Shown: in pieces, positions 37,158 to 46,153 of the stretch
Layout: each line of letters begins with the position of its first letter
Numbering within the stretch: position 1 is the stretch's first letter
Source: Propionibacteriaceae bacterium
GTDB taxonomy: Bacteria; Actinomycetota; Actinomycetes; Propionibacteriales; Propionibacteriaceae
DNA: 64,000 nt
Direction: 5' to 3'
NCBI GenBank assembly: GCA_031285845.1
Contig: JAITVK010000018.1
Span: forward strand, 62,001 to 126,000
Made by a program: the position numbers and the translations under genes
Notes under the pieces: model-generated
Seen by the model: the letters and a program-made list of their open reading frames with translations, nothing else
Databases searched by the model: none
What the model was told of the DNA's origin: nothing

Positions 37158-38089
37158 TGAGCCGTCTGACGTCTGTGGCCGGTTCGACCCGAGCGATCCG
37201 GGCCACCCATAAAACCTTGTCGAGTCCATGGGCGACCGCTGGTGCGATCGTCATCGCGGCCTTGTGGACTCTGCCGACTTTCGGCTTGTTCCTGTCTTCG
37301 TTCCGCCCGGCCGAGGACATCACGACTTCGGGGTGGTGGACCTTCTTCGCTCACCCGCGTGTGACACTGGACAACTACGCGGCGACATTGACGGCCACCT
37401 CCGGGATCACCGTGCCTCAGGCTCTGATCAACTCGTTGACCATCACGATTCCCGGGGCGCTCATTCCGATCACGGTCGCGCTGCTGGCGGCGTACGCTCT
37501 GGCCTGGATCGATTTCCCAGGCCGGCACCTGCTGTTCGTGGCGATCTTCGCCATGCAGATCGTGCCGTTGCAGATGCTGCTGGTGCCCCTGTTGCGGCTC
37601 TACACCGGCGGGCTGACCGTGGGCGGGGTGGCGATCTTCCCTGGGTTCGCCGCCAATTCGATGAGCGACGGCTTCGCCCAAGTGTGGTTGACTCACACCA
37701 TGTCGGCGCTGCCGCTGGCGATCTTCATGCTGCACAACTCCTTGTCAGCCATTCCGACCGAGATCATGGAGGCGGCGCGGATCGATGGGGCCGGGCATGG
37801 CCGGATTCTGCGCAGCATCGCGCTGCCGCTGGCGATGCCCACTGTCGCCAGCTATGCCATCTTCCAATTCCTGTGGGTGTGGAACGACCTGCTCGTGTCC
37901 ACCATTTTCACCACCGGGAAGAACGCCCCGGTGACGAAGATTTTGGCCGATCTGGCTGGGATGTACGGCCAACAGTGGCATCTGCTGACTGCGGGGACTT
38001 TCCTGGCCATCATCGTGCCGCTGATCGTCTTCTTCGCTTTGCAGCGGTTCTTCGTCCGCGGTCTGCTGGCCGGGTCGACCAAAGGCTGA
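37157..38089 (+). CDS. Sugar ABC transporter permease (MalG-type)
   Basis: A 310-residue permease; start at 37157 overlaps the previous stop. The EAA loop is IPTEIMEAARIDGAGHGRILRSIALPLAMP, and LWVWNDLLVSTIF and the C-terminal RFFVRGLLAGSTKG are typical of MalG/CUT1 permeases. No ATPase gene occurs in the locus; CUT1 systems in actinobacteria commonly use a shared ATPase (MsiK/UgpC type) encoded elsewhere, so this is likely the case here. Confidence 0.92.
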   Translation: MSRLTSVAGSTRAIRATHKTLSSPWATAGAIVIAALWTLPTFGLFLSSFRPAEDITTSGWWTFFAHPRVTLDNYAATLTATSGITVPQALINSLTITIPGALIPITVALLAAYALAWIDFPGRHLLFVAIFAMQIVPLQMLLVPLLRLYTGGLTVGGVAIFPGFAANSMSDGFAQVWLTHTMSALPLAIFMLHNSLSAIPTEIMEAARIDGAGHGRILRSIALPLAMPTVASYAIFQFLWVWNDLLVSTIFTTGKNAPVTKILADLAGMYGQQWHLLTAGTFLAIIVPLIVFFALQRFFVRGLLAGSTKG

Positions 38090-38131
38090 GCCAATCCACC
38101 CCCTACCCCCGATGACGAGAAAGGCCACCTC

Positions 38132-40162
38132 ATGAACTGTTTCGAACAACACCTGGACGCGATCGTGTGGCGAGGCGATGGTGAGACTCTGATCGTCCAA
38201 GCGTGGGGTCCGAATTCCTTGCGGGTACGTTCCGCGCGTGGCCACGACGTCGAGGACACGGACTTCGCGCTGCTCGACCCGCTCACCTCGACGCCGACCA
38301 TCGCCGTCGAGGACGCCACCGCCACCATCACCAACGGTCGGATCACCGCGATCCTGAGGGCCAGTGCTGGGATCGGAGATCAAGTGAACTACTGGGTGGT
38401 CGGCTGCCAGATCGAGTTCCTCGACGCGCAGGGGCGTACTCTGCTCAAAGAACTCGATCGCGGCGGATCGCTCAATCTGACTGCCCGAGCTTGTCGCCCG
38501 ATCCTTGGTGGCGACCATCACGTGACGGTCAGCTTCGAGTCCGATCCAGACGAGCGACTGAGCGGGATGGGGGAGTATCAGCAGGGTCAGCTCAATCTCA
38601 AGGGCGCGACCTTCGAGCTGGCTCACCGCAACTCGCAGGCGTCGATCCCGTTCGTCCTGTCCAGCCTCGGCTATGGCTTCTTGTGGCACAACCCGGCGAT
38701 CGGGCGCGCCACGTTCGCGACCAATCGCACCGAGTGGATGGCCGAGTCGACTCGTCAGATCGATTACTGGATCACCGCCGGTGACACTCCGGCCCAGATC
38801 ACTGCCGCGTACGCCGACGCCACCGGTCACGCGCCGATGATGCCGGAGTACGGCCTGGGGTACTGGCAGTGCAAACTGCGCTACTGGAACCAGGAGCAGT
38901 TGCTCGACGTCGCCCGGGAACATCACCGGCGTGGGCTGCCGATGGATGTCATCGTGGCCGACTTCTTTCACTGGCCCCACATGGGGGATTTTCGCTTCGA
39001 CGAGGAGTTCTGGCCCGATCCGGCGGCAATGGTCGCCGAGCTGAATCAGATGGGAATCCAGTTGATGGTCTCCGTGTGGCCTCAAGTCGGGCTCGATTCT
39101 GAGAATTACACCGAGTTCAAGCAGTCCAACATGTTGGTACGCAGCGAACGCGGGCTCGACATTCAGATGGGCGCGGGCGGCCCGAGCGCCTTCTTCGACG
39201 TCACTTCGCCGGCCGCTCGGCGTCGGCTGTGGCAGTTGTGTCGGGTCAACTACTGGGATCTGGGGGTCAGACTGTTCTGGCTCGATGAGGCCGAGCCCGA
39301 GTACGGCGTCTACGACTTCGACAACTACCGTTATCACGCGGGGACGAACCTCGCGGTCGGGAACCTGTATCCTCAGCACTTCGCGCGGGCGTTCTACGAC
39401 GGCATGACCGCCGAAGGGCAGACCGAGGTGGTCAATCTGACGCGGTGCGCCTGGGCGGGCAGTCAGCGCTGCGGCGCGCTGGTGTGGTCCGGCGACATCC
39501 ACTCCACCTGGGAGGATCTGCGCCACCAAATCACGGTCGGCATCCACATGGGCGTGGCCGGAATCCCGTGGTTCACCACCGACATCGGCGGTTTCAACGG
39601 CGGACGGGTCGACGACCCCGACTTCCACGATCTGCTGATGCGATGGTTCCAGTTCGGGGCCTTCTGTCCGGTCATGCGCCTGCACGGCAACCGTCAACCT
39701 GCCCAGGAGGTCCTCGGGGCCGATGGCGTCCCACGGATGCCGACGGGCGCGGACAACGAGTTGTGGAGCTTCGGCGAGGCGGTGTACGACGTCTTGGCTC
39801 GTTACCTGAGGGTGCGTGAGGCGCTGCGACCGTACCTGCGTCAGGTGATGGCCGAGGCCCACCGCGACGGCCAACCGGTGATGCGCGGATTGTTCCACCA
39901 GTTCCCAGACGATCCGATGTGTTGGCAGGTCGCCGATGAATACATGCTGGGTCCCGATCTGCTGGTCGCCCCGGTGGTGGAACCGAGGGCTGCCAGTCGT
40001 CGGGTCTATCTGCCGCGGGGAGCCGATTGGGTTCAGGTCGGCCTCGACGGAGTCCATCACGGTGGCCAGTGGGTCGAGGCGCCGGCCCCACCCGACCTGA
40101 TTCCGGTGTTCGCTCCGACCACCGCGAGTGAACAGGCCGTGAGTTGGGCAACTGTGGTGTAA
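38132..40162 (+). CDS. Glycoside hydrolase family 31 alpha-glucosidase/alpha-xylosidase
   Basis: A 676-residue GH31 enzyme. The catalytic TIM barrel contains DVIVADFFHWPHMGDFRFDEEFWPDP, the nucleophile Asp385 in FWLDEAEPE and the acid/base Asp455 in WSGDIHSTWEDL, then PWFTTDIGGFNGG. The sequence resembles YicI-type alpha-xylosidases and oligosaccharide alpha-glucosidases. No signal peptide is present, so it acts in the cytoplasm on imported sugar, alongside GH65 from the leftward operon. The ribosome site GAAAGG precedes the ATG; 42 bases separate it from the permease. Confidence 0.92.
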   Translation: MNCFEQHLDAIVWRGDGETLIVQAWGPNSLRVRSARGHDVEDTDFALLDPLTSTPTIAVEDATATITNGRITAILRASAGIGDQVNYWVVGCQIEFLDAQGRTLLKELDRGGSLNLTARACRPILGGDHHVTVSFESDPDERLSGMGEYQQGQLNLKGATFELAHRNSQASIPFVLSSLGYGFLWHNPAIGRATFATNRTEWMAESTRQIDYWITAGDTPAQITAAYADATGHAPMMPEYGLGYWQCKLRYWNQEQLLDVAREHHRRGLPMDVIVADFFHWPHMGDFRFDEEFWPDPAAMVAELNQMGIQLMVSVWPQVGLDSENYTEFKQSNMLVRSERGLDIQMGAGGPSAFFDVTSPAARRRLWQLCRVNYWDLGVRLFWLDEAEPEYGVYDFDNYRYHAGTNLAVGNLYPQHFARAFYDGMTAEGQTEVVNLTRCAWAGSQRCGALVWSGDIHSTWEDLRHQITVGIHMGVAGIPWFTTDIGGFNGGRVDDPDFHDLLMRWFQFGAFCPVMRLHGNRQPAQEVLGADGVPRMPTGADNELWSFGEAVYDVLARYLRVREALRPYLRQVMAEAHRDGQPVMRGLFHQFPDDPMCWQVADEYMLGPDLLVAPVVEPRAASRRVYLPRGADWVQVGLDGVHHGGQWVEAPAPPDLIPVFAPTTASEQAVSWATVV

Positions 40163-40390
40163 CCGGTGTGGAACGCGCCAGGCGGCCCCACCCTGATGAC
40201 GTCGTCGGTTCGACCGCCACACAGGGAGGGGGTGGTGACCGTCGGCATCGGCGGGAGAGCGGTCTGACCCGACCGTCACGCCGGGGCGAGATTGTATCCT
40301 GGGTCGGTGGCCCGCCCGGTCGGCCTTCGCCGGTTGCCCCGCCGCCAGGTGGGTGTCAGACAAGGATGGGGCGAGCGTAGGAGGACGTTC

Positions 40391-41401
40391 ATGGTAGGAA
40401 TTCAGGACATCGCCGCGACCTTGGGGATCTCGGCGTCGACGGTGTCGAGGGCGCTGCGCGATCTGCCCAATGTGTCGCCGACAACCCGTCAGATGGTCGA
40501 AGAAGCTGCTGAGAAGCTGGGGTACGTCCACTCGATGACGGCGGCCGGACTCGTCACCGGGCGAACGATGGCGATCTCGGTGGTCGTGCCGGCGATCGCG
40601 AAGTGGTTCTACGCTCAGGTGTTGGAAGGGGTCGCCTCGGCGCTGCGCGAAGCCAATTACGACATGGTTCTGTTCGACCTGGGATGGATTCGAGGCGAGC
40701 GGGCGCGGACTTTTCGTCGCTCTTTGTTGAGACATCGCGGGGACGCCGTGTTGGCGGTGTGTCTGGATTTCTCGCCCGAGGAGCGTGAAGAGCTTCGGGT
40801 GACCGGTCTGCCGACGATCGTGGTGGGCACCCGGGTACGAGGATTGCGCCGGGTCGGAATCGACGAACAGGCGGCCGGGTATCGCGCGACCAAACACCTG
40901 ATCGATTTGGGGCATCGCGACATCCTGCATCTGACCGGTGGGGCGGAGACGGATCGTGGGCTCAACCGGTCGGTGCCGCAGGGGCGGTTGCGCGGCTATC
41001 GCGACGCGCTGACCGAGGCGGGAATCGAGTTCGATCCGAGCCGAGTTCTTCCAGGGTGGTTCTCCATCACGACTGCCGGCGAGCGGATGGATCAATTCCT
41101 GGACTCGGGGGCGCGGCTGCCCACCGCGATTTTCGCCGCCGGTGACGAGATGGCCATCGGAGCGATCTCCTCGTTGCGGCGTCACGGCTTGTCTGTGCCC
41201 GATGATGTGTCGGTCATCGGCATCGACGATCATGAGTTGGCCGAACCCTTCGGGTTGACGACCTTCGCGCAAAACCCGTTCGAACAAGGGGTGGTGGGCG
41301 CCAGAGTGCTGTTGGACGATCTGGCGGGGACCACCAGTCGGGCCAAATCCCACATTCTGCCGGTCACGCTGATCGATCGGAGCTCGACCCGCCGATTGTG
41401 A
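40391..41401 (+). CDS. LacI family transcriptional regulator
   Basis: A 336-residue repressor. The N-terminal helix-turn-helix is IQDIAATLGISASTVSRALRDLPNVSPTTRQ, followed by a hinge helix and a periplasmic-binding-like ligand domain (VVVPAIAKWFYAQVLEGV, RVLPGWFSITTAGERM, FAAGDEMAIGAISSLRRHGLSVPDDVSVIGIDDHE). The ATG at 40391 follows AGGAGGA; in-frame residues upstream do not belong to it. It probably controls the sugar genes from which it is separated by 228 bases, through the AACGTTTGC repeats at 34520-34541. Ligand unknown. Confidence 0.92.
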   Translation: MVGIQDIAATLGISASTVSRALRDLPNVSPTTRQMVEEAAEKLGYVHSMTAAGLVTGRTMAISVVVPAIAKWFYAQVLEGVASALREANYDMVLFDLGWIRGERARTFRRSLLRHRGDAVLAVCLDFSPEEREELRVTGLPTIVVGTRVRGLRRVGIDEQAAGYRATKHLIDLGHRDILHLTGGAETDRGLNRSVPQGRLRGYRDALTEAGIEFDPSRVLPGWFSITTAGERMDQFLDSGARLPTAIFAAGDEMAIGAISSLRRHGLSVPDDVSVIGIDDHELAEPFGLTTFAQNPFEQGVVGARVLLDDLAGTTSRAKSHILPVTLIDRSSTRRL

Positions 41402-41518
41402 CGGTGAGCGTGCCGGGCAAGGCGACCGCAGTCGGTGACCGGTGGGGGAAGGGTCAGCGAAAGGTCGCCGAGAACGCGTCGCCTGTTCTGAAGTCCGCGA
41501 CCGAAATCGGTGGGTGGT

Positions 41519-41848
41519 TTACTTCTGATTCATCGTGATCGCGGTGACGAACACGATTCCGACCCAAGAGACGATGACTCCGGTGAATCCCATCATGGAC
41601 GCGGCGATGGCGGTCAACGGAATGGCACAGCCCAAGATCGTGGCCAGGTAGCCCAACCGCATCCCTGGTGACATCGACTTGAGGGAGTGGTTCGAGATCG
41701 GCTGATACGCTGCGGGTGGCATCGACGGCGGCAGTGGCGTCAGCGGCGCCGAGGCAGGGGTGGATGCGGTCGGCGCGGACGGATAGTAGCCGGTGCCGGT
41801 GCTCGTCAGCGGCCAGGCGGCTTCGGGATCAGGGCTCATGGTCATCAT
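41519..41848 (-). CDS. Small membrane protein of unknown function
   Basis: A ~109-residue protein. The first half is Pro/Ser/Thr/Ala-rich (LTSTGTGYYPSAPTAS, PLTPLPPSMPPAAYQPI) and probably cytoplasmic and disordered; the second half has two hydrophobic helices (LGYLATILGCAIPLTAIAAS and FTGVIVSWVGIVFVTAIT). I recognise no family with certainty. The start may be the ATG at 41848, 41845 or 41839. It is followed on the minus strand by no clear terminator. Confidence 0.6.
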   Translation of the reverse strand: MMTMSPDPEAAWPLTSTGTGYYPSAPTASTPASAPLTPLPPSMPPAAYQPISNHSLKSMSPGMRLGYLATILGCAIPLTAIAASMMGFTGVIVSWVGIVFVTAITMNQK

Positions 41849-41970
41849 TTTATCCGCCTCAGCCAACTGACCCAAGCGATTGACCGGTTGTCAGGGGATG
41901 GACCAGGGTGACCCCTCAGCGCTGGTCCTCGGCGCGGCTGATCGGCCGACCCGCCGGTTGTGGGGCGACA

Positions 41971-42006
41971 AAAAAGTGGCGTCCCGAAAAGATCGGGACG
42001 CCACTT
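41971..42006 (-). terminator. Rho-independent terminator after the Bax-inhibitor family gene
   Basis: AAGTGGCGTCCCGA (41974-41987) and TCGGGACGCCACTT (41993-42006) form a 14-bp perfect stem with an AAAGA loop. On the minus strand the stem is followed by a run of T, 15 bases after the stop of the 42021-42965 gene. Confidence 0.93.
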
Positions 42007-42020
42007 AGTCGCAGATCAGA

Positions 42021-42965
42021 TCATCGTCGGATGTATGACAGGATGCGTAGCAGGTTGACATACAACCACACCAAGGTGACGGTCAACCCGTACGCCGCTC
42101 GCCACGACTCGTGAGCTGGGGCGCGCAGCGCGATGCCCTGCTCGACGTACTGGAAATCGTCGACCAGTGACAAGACGGCCAAAACCACCCCGACTCCAGC
42201 CGCGAGCCAAGCCCACAGACTGACCGGCTGGCCAGGTGACGGGAACAAGCCCAGATTGACACCGAAGAACGACAGCACCAGGTTGAGCAGAGCCACCACA
42301 CCATAGGAGATGACCGAGATCATGACGATCTTGCGCATCTTGGTGGTGAGGCGGAACTTGCCGAAGTGGAACGCGGCCAGTGTCGCGCCAGCGGCGATGA
42401 ACGTCGCCAGGACTGCCTGCAGGACGATGCCCGGGTAGGCGCGCTCGAAGATGAGCGAGATCGCGCCGAGGAAGACTCCTTCCAGCACGGCGAAGGTGAT
42501 GGCGACGCCTGGTCCGACCCGGCGACGGCTGGCGGCGATGAACGGGAAGATGATCGTGGCCAGACCACAGATCAGTCCGGCCGCCGATAGCTGTCCGTAG
42601 TTCAGACCGAAGGTGAACGTGGCCCACACTGCGACGATCGCCACCACGATCGTCGTGCCCAGCGTCAGACCGGTCTTGGTCAACACGTCGTCGAGGGTCA
42701 TCACCTGCTGGGTGGGTGGCGCCACCGGCGCGGCCCAGGACTGGGCGTTGGGCGGTGGGGCGAAGGAGTAGGGCTGCCCCTGCGGCGCGTAGCCAGATTG
42801 ATTAGGCTGAGGACCTTGATAGGGTGGCTGAGGAGCCGCGCCGTACGGATTGTAGGCGGCGTAAGGCTGTTGGCCCCCAGTCGTTGGTGGAGCGGGCGTC
42901 GGTGGGGCCTGGAGCGTGGCCTGGGTGGAGAAAGCCTCCGACTTCGCCAGAACCGGGTTAGTCAC
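42021..42965 (-). CDS. Bax inhibitor-1/YccA family membrane protein
   Basis: A 314-residue protein. Residues ~1-90 are Pro/Gln/Tyr/Ala-rich and likely disordered (PPTPAPPTTGGQQPYAAYNPYG); then about seven transmembrane helices follow, with the family-like segments GVAITFAVLEGVFLGAISLIFE, FHFGKFRLTTKMRK, LSLVDDFQYVEQGIALRAP and AYGLTVTLVWLYVNLLRIL. Family members are implicated in proton/Ca2+ leak and stress response; bacterial function is not settled. CAAAGGAG precedes the start codon (GTG in genomic order). Confidence 0.92.
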   Translation of the reverse strand: MTNPVLAKSEAFSTQATLQAPPTPAPPTTGGQQPYAAYNPYGAAPQPPYQGPQPNQSGYAPQGQPYSFAPPPNAQSWAAPVAPPTQQVMTLDDVLTKTGLTLGTTIVVAIVAVWATFTFGLNYGQLSAAGLICGLATIIFPFIAASRRRVGPGVAITFAVLEGVFLGAISLIFERAYPGIVLQAVLATFIAAGATLAAFHFGKFRLTTKMRKIVMISVISYGVVALLNLVLSFFGVNLGLFPSPGQPVSLWAWLAAGVGVVLAVLSLVDDFQYVEQGIALRAPAHESWRAAYGLTVTLVWLYVNLLRILSYIRR

Positions 42966-43095
42966 GTGGACTCCTTTGTTGTTCCTTGAGGCTCGCCCTG
43001 GTTCGGGCGACCTCTTAAAGGATATATTCTACCCGCACGGCGCCCGACCTCACCAGCCGCCAAGGTCTGATCCGGTGAGAATCAGGGTAGGGCGC

Positions 43096-43995
43096 TCAGC
43101 CGCCGATGACCGTTCCGCCCAGCGTGAGACGGACCGTGGCGCCATTCCAGGTGACCTCGGCGATCGGATCGACGTGGCCAGCGGGTCGCCAGATCGTCAT
43201 CGCGTACCCTCGCGCGATGGGCTGGCCGAGGTGGTCGGCGGCCGAATGAAGCAGCCGGGAGATGGTGTCGGCGCTCACCAGGTCGGGATTGAAAGGTCCG
43301 GGTGGATTGGGTTCCGAGCGCAGTTGGTCGCGGATCGGGAAATGGGGCGCGCGGATGACGCGGACGACCTGGTCAGTTCCGGCTCGATGCTCGGCCCAGA
43401 CCTCGCCGGCCGAGGTGATCCCTAAGCGGAGGACCGTGACATCACCGTCACTGACTTGGTCGATCACGGGCTCGACCGCGCGTGGATCGGTCGGATCGAA
43501 AGCCTCGACCTCCGCGCCGTCGGGCGTGAAGAAGACCGGCCTGGTCTCAGGGGTGGTGGTGACCGACATATAGATCGCGCCTGCGTCGTAATCCACGATT
43601 TGCAGTTGTTGGTTCGAGCTGGACCCGGCGACTCGCGCCGCGCGGTCGAACACCTCGCCCAGATCGGACAGGGCGAACGTACGGGGGTCGAACAGCGCCT
43701 GACCGACGTACTCGATGTCGGAGTCGATAGGGGAGATCTGGCCGTCACGGTAGGCGTAGGTGGTGGCGACCTGTCCACGCAGAAGTGTGACATGGGCTTC
43801 GGTGGCGGTCAACTCGACCTGAAGCACCCGGGTGCTACCGACGGCTTCCAGCAATCGCTCCACCATCGCCGCCGCCGCGCCGGGCTGGGTCAAGTTCAGC
43901 TGAGGCTGATTCGGCGGGGTGGAGACCCCGTCAGGTGGGGTGCAGCCGGCCAGTGCCAAGGCGATCCCCACCGCCAAGACTCGGAACGGGCGCAT
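43096..43995 (-). CDS. Putative lipoprotein
   Basis: A 299-residue exported protein. The signal peptide MRPFRVLAVGIALALAGC ends in a lipobox with Cys18. The body contains repeated beta-strand patterns (VLQVELTATEAHVTLLRGQVATTYAYRDGQ..., YDAGAIYMSVTT, EVTWNGATVRLTLGGTVIGG) reminiscent of LppX/LprG-like or DUF-type lipoproteins, but I cannot name the family. Upstream in-frame codons to 44061 are excluded because a signal peptide begins at 43995. No operon partner is certain. Confidence 0.7.
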   Translation of the reverse strand: MRPFRVLAVGIALALAGCTPPDGVSTPPNQPQLNLTQPGAAAAMVERLLEAVGSTRVLQVELTATEAHVTLLRGQVATTYAYRDGQISPIDSDIEYVGQALFDPRTFALSDLGEVFDRAARVAGSSSNQQLQIVDYDAGAIYMSVTTTPETRPVFFTPDGAEVEAFDPTDPRAVEPVIDQVSDGDVTVLRLGITSAGEVWAEHRAGTDQVVRVIRAPHFPIRDQLRSEPNPPGPFNPDLVSADTISRLLHSAADHLGQPIARGYAMTIWRPAGHVDPIAEVTWNGATVRLTLGGTVIGG

Positions 43996-44209
43996 GGAAA
44001 CCACTGTAATACAGTCCTGCCCCGCTTCCGGTCGCCCTCGCCGTGTCGACTGCCCGACCAAGGCTTCGACCCTGAGGGGCGAACCAGGGGTGAGAAGATG
44101 TCTCAGGGTCTTTCCATTCGCTGCTGGCCGGGGTAGGGTCTATGCCATCGGGCGAGGATGCTCGTGGGACACGACCAGGCGTGGCCTGGCAGATCAGGAA
44201 GGTCGGAAC

Positions 44210-44620
44210 ATGACGGAGCAAGTCACAGACGCAGAATCCTCAGTCACCACCGTGGTGTCGCGGGTGGTGGATCATCCCAGAAAGAAAGTGTGGGCCGTGT
44301 TGTTGACCCCGCAAGGACAAACTGCCCTGCTGGGGGAGGGCGCGTCATTGGGCGACAAGGGCGACACGTGGAAGGCCGACGACGGCACGTGGGGCGTCAC
44401 GCGGTCGTACCACCCGCTGGAAGAGATTCGTTTCTCATGGCACAAGGACGACCAGTCGCCGAAGAGTTGGGTCGACCTGACCTTGACCGAGGTCGGACCG
44501 AGTCAGACTAAGATTCAGATCAGTCATGATCATTCCAACACCGACTTCGACGTGGTGAAGGTGACGGCCCATTGGAAGGCCGCCCTCAAACGTATCGACG
44601 AAGACGCATTTTTGGACTGA
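44210..44620 (+). CDS. SRPBCC (START-like) domain protein
   Basis: A 136-residue protein of the SRPBCC/AHSA1-like superfamily: a first strand (VTTVVSRVVDHPRKKVWAVLL), a glycine-rich turn (LGEGASLGDKGDTW), the WGVTRSYHPLEEIRFSWHKDD strand pair and a C-terminal helix after TAHWKAALKRI. These domains bind hydrophobic ligands, or act like Aha1 co-chaperones or polyketide cyclases; the role here is unknown. The ATG at 44210 has AGGAAGG at the right distance; the longer open frame upstream is not used. Confidence 0.82.
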   Translation: MTEQVTDAESSVTTVVSRVVDHPRKKVWAVLLTPQGQTALLGEGASLGDKGDTWKADDGTWGVTRSYHPLEEIRFSWHKDDQSPKSWVDLTLTEVGPSQTKIQISHDHSNTDFDVVKVTAHWKAALKRIDEDAFLD

Positions 44621-44669
44621 ACCCGGGTGGGGCCCCAAGCCCACCCGTGACGGTTCGGCCTGCGGCAAG

Positions 44670-45917
44670 TCAACCTTCGGTGACGTCACGCAGTGAGGCG
44701 CGGTCCAGGCGGGCCGCGCCCCCACGACGGAACAGGGGGGTTCCCAGTGTCAAGACTGCCAGCGCCGCGGCCGCCGAGCCGAGCATGACAGCGCTCATCG
44801 CGGTCGAGGTCAAACCGAACACGCCGACGAGGGGCGCGATCGCGCCAGCCAGACCGGATTGAAGGAAACCGATCCAGGCGGCCGCTGTCCCAGCCCGTCG
44901 CCCATGCCGCCCCAGCGCCAGGGTGGAGGCGTTCGGGGGACAGATGTTGATGAAAAAACAGACGGTGAACAATGCCACCAGCAATCCGATCAATCCGCCG
45001 ATCCTAGTGATTGACACGGTGAACAGGATCGCCGTCAACCCCACGAGCACGGGCGCCGCCGCCCGCAGCAGCACGGCGGGGCTGAATCGTCTGACCAAGC
45101 CAGCGCTGACTTGGGAACCGAGGATCAGGCCCGCTCCGTTGATCGCGAAGAGTAGTCCGAATTGGCCTGTGGACAGGTGATGGCCTTGGAGGAAGACGTA
45201 CGGCGAGGCGACGACATAGCTCATCAACACGCCTTGGCACAACGCTGGCACGATCCCCAAAGCGACGAACTCGCGGTCGCGCATCAAGGTCGGATAGCCC
45301 TTCCACGTTGAGCGGACTGCTTCGATTCGGCGATCAGAGGGCAGCGACTCCGGCAGTTTGGCGCCGGCGAGGACCAACAGCCCCGCGCCGTACGCTGCCA
45401 ACGCGACGAAGATTCCGCGCCACGAGACCCAACCGCCGATGTAGCCGCCGATCGTGGGGGCGAACAGCGGAGCAACACCGATCACCAACATCAGACGGGA
45501 CATCAGTCGGGAGGCGTCCGCTCCGACGAACCGGTCGCGGATGATCGCGATCGCCACCACGCCGGCTGCGGCGTTGAAGAAGCCTTGCAAGCCACGGAAG
45601 ACGATCAGTAGGCCCATGGCGGGGGCGAAGGCGCACAGCAAAGACACCAGCACGTGGGCTCCGATGCCGATGAGAGCCGGTCGCCGCCGCCCGAAACGGT
45701 CAGACAGAGGGCCGATGACCAGTTGTCCGACCGCGCCGCCGATCATCATCGCGGTGATCGTGAACTGGGCGGCGGCGGCCGAGGAATGAAGATCGGCTTG
45801 GACGTCGGGCAGAGCGGGCAGATAGATGTCTGACGAGATCGCACCCAAAGCACACATCGCACCCAACATCAAGACATAACGATGAGTGCGTCGAGGCGGC
45901 GTTGTCGGTGTGGTCAT
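44670..45917 (-). CDS. Bcr/CflA-type MFS multidrug transporter
   Basis: A 415-residue protein with 12 predicted membrane helices. The MFS motif A is PLSDRFGRRRP (near residues 78-88), and SSDIYLPALP near residue 30 is the conserved periplasmic segment of the Bcr/CflA (drug/H+ antiporter 1) group; FAPTIGGYIGGWVSWRGIF also fits. Likely exports a drug or a small metabolite by proton antiport. Start 45917 (MTTPTTPPRRTHRYV) is preferred since upstream residues are unlike the family. Monocistronic. Confidence 0.88.
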   Translation of the reverse strand: MTTPTTPPRRTHRYVLMLGAMCALGAISSDIYLPALPDVQADLHSSAAAAQFTITAMMIGGAVGQLVIGPLSDRFGRRRPALIGIGAHVLVSLLCAFAPAMGLLIVFRGLQGFFNAAAGVVAIAIIRDRFVGADASRLMSRLMLVIGVAPLFAPTIGGYIGGWVSWRGIFVALAAYGAGLLVLAGAKLPESLPSDRRIEAVRSTWKGYPTLMRDREFVALGIVPALCQGVLMSYVVASPYVFLQGHHLSTGQFGLLFAINGAGLILGSQVSAGLVRRFSPAVLLRAAAPVLVGLTAILFTVSITRIGGLIGLLVALFTVCFFINICPPNASTLALGRHGRRAGTAAAWIGFLQSGLAGAIAPLVGVFGLTSTAMSAVMLGSAAAALAVLTLGTPLFRRGGAARLDRASLRDVTEG

Positions 45918-46053
45918 AGAAGCGATCAGCGTACCAGGTCTGTCAATCTGATCTCGTCGCGACCGGTGTCCTCGGGGGACGCGTTGAAACAAGCCGAGGC
46001 ATCAGCGCACGCGCCGCGCTCAAACGCGCTCATGCGCAATCTGGGACGAGGGG

Positions 46054-46083
46054 TTGGGGCCGGTTCGTTGGTCGGGCTAGACT
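46054..46083 (+). promoter_or_regulatory. Promoter of the MoxR-DUF58-transglutaminase operon
   Basis: TTGGGG (46054-46059) and TAGACT (46078-46083) are 18 bases apart, 70 bases upstream of the GTG start. The TAGACT box is inside the recurring CTAGACTGG sequence. Confidence 0.55.
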
Positions 46084-46153
46084 GGCCCCACGGTGGACAC
46101 GCGGCAAGCTCGCCGGACTCGTCTCACGAGCCGGCCGCTGAAGGGGGAGTCTG

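Noticed and set aside
37745..41353. A 1202-codon open frame on the minus strand opposite the permease, GH31 and LacI genes
   Set aside because: The plus-strand genes there are certain by their motifs; the antisense frame has a composition typical of GC-rich codon shadows (Arg/His/Gln/Pro-rich) and no recognisable domain.
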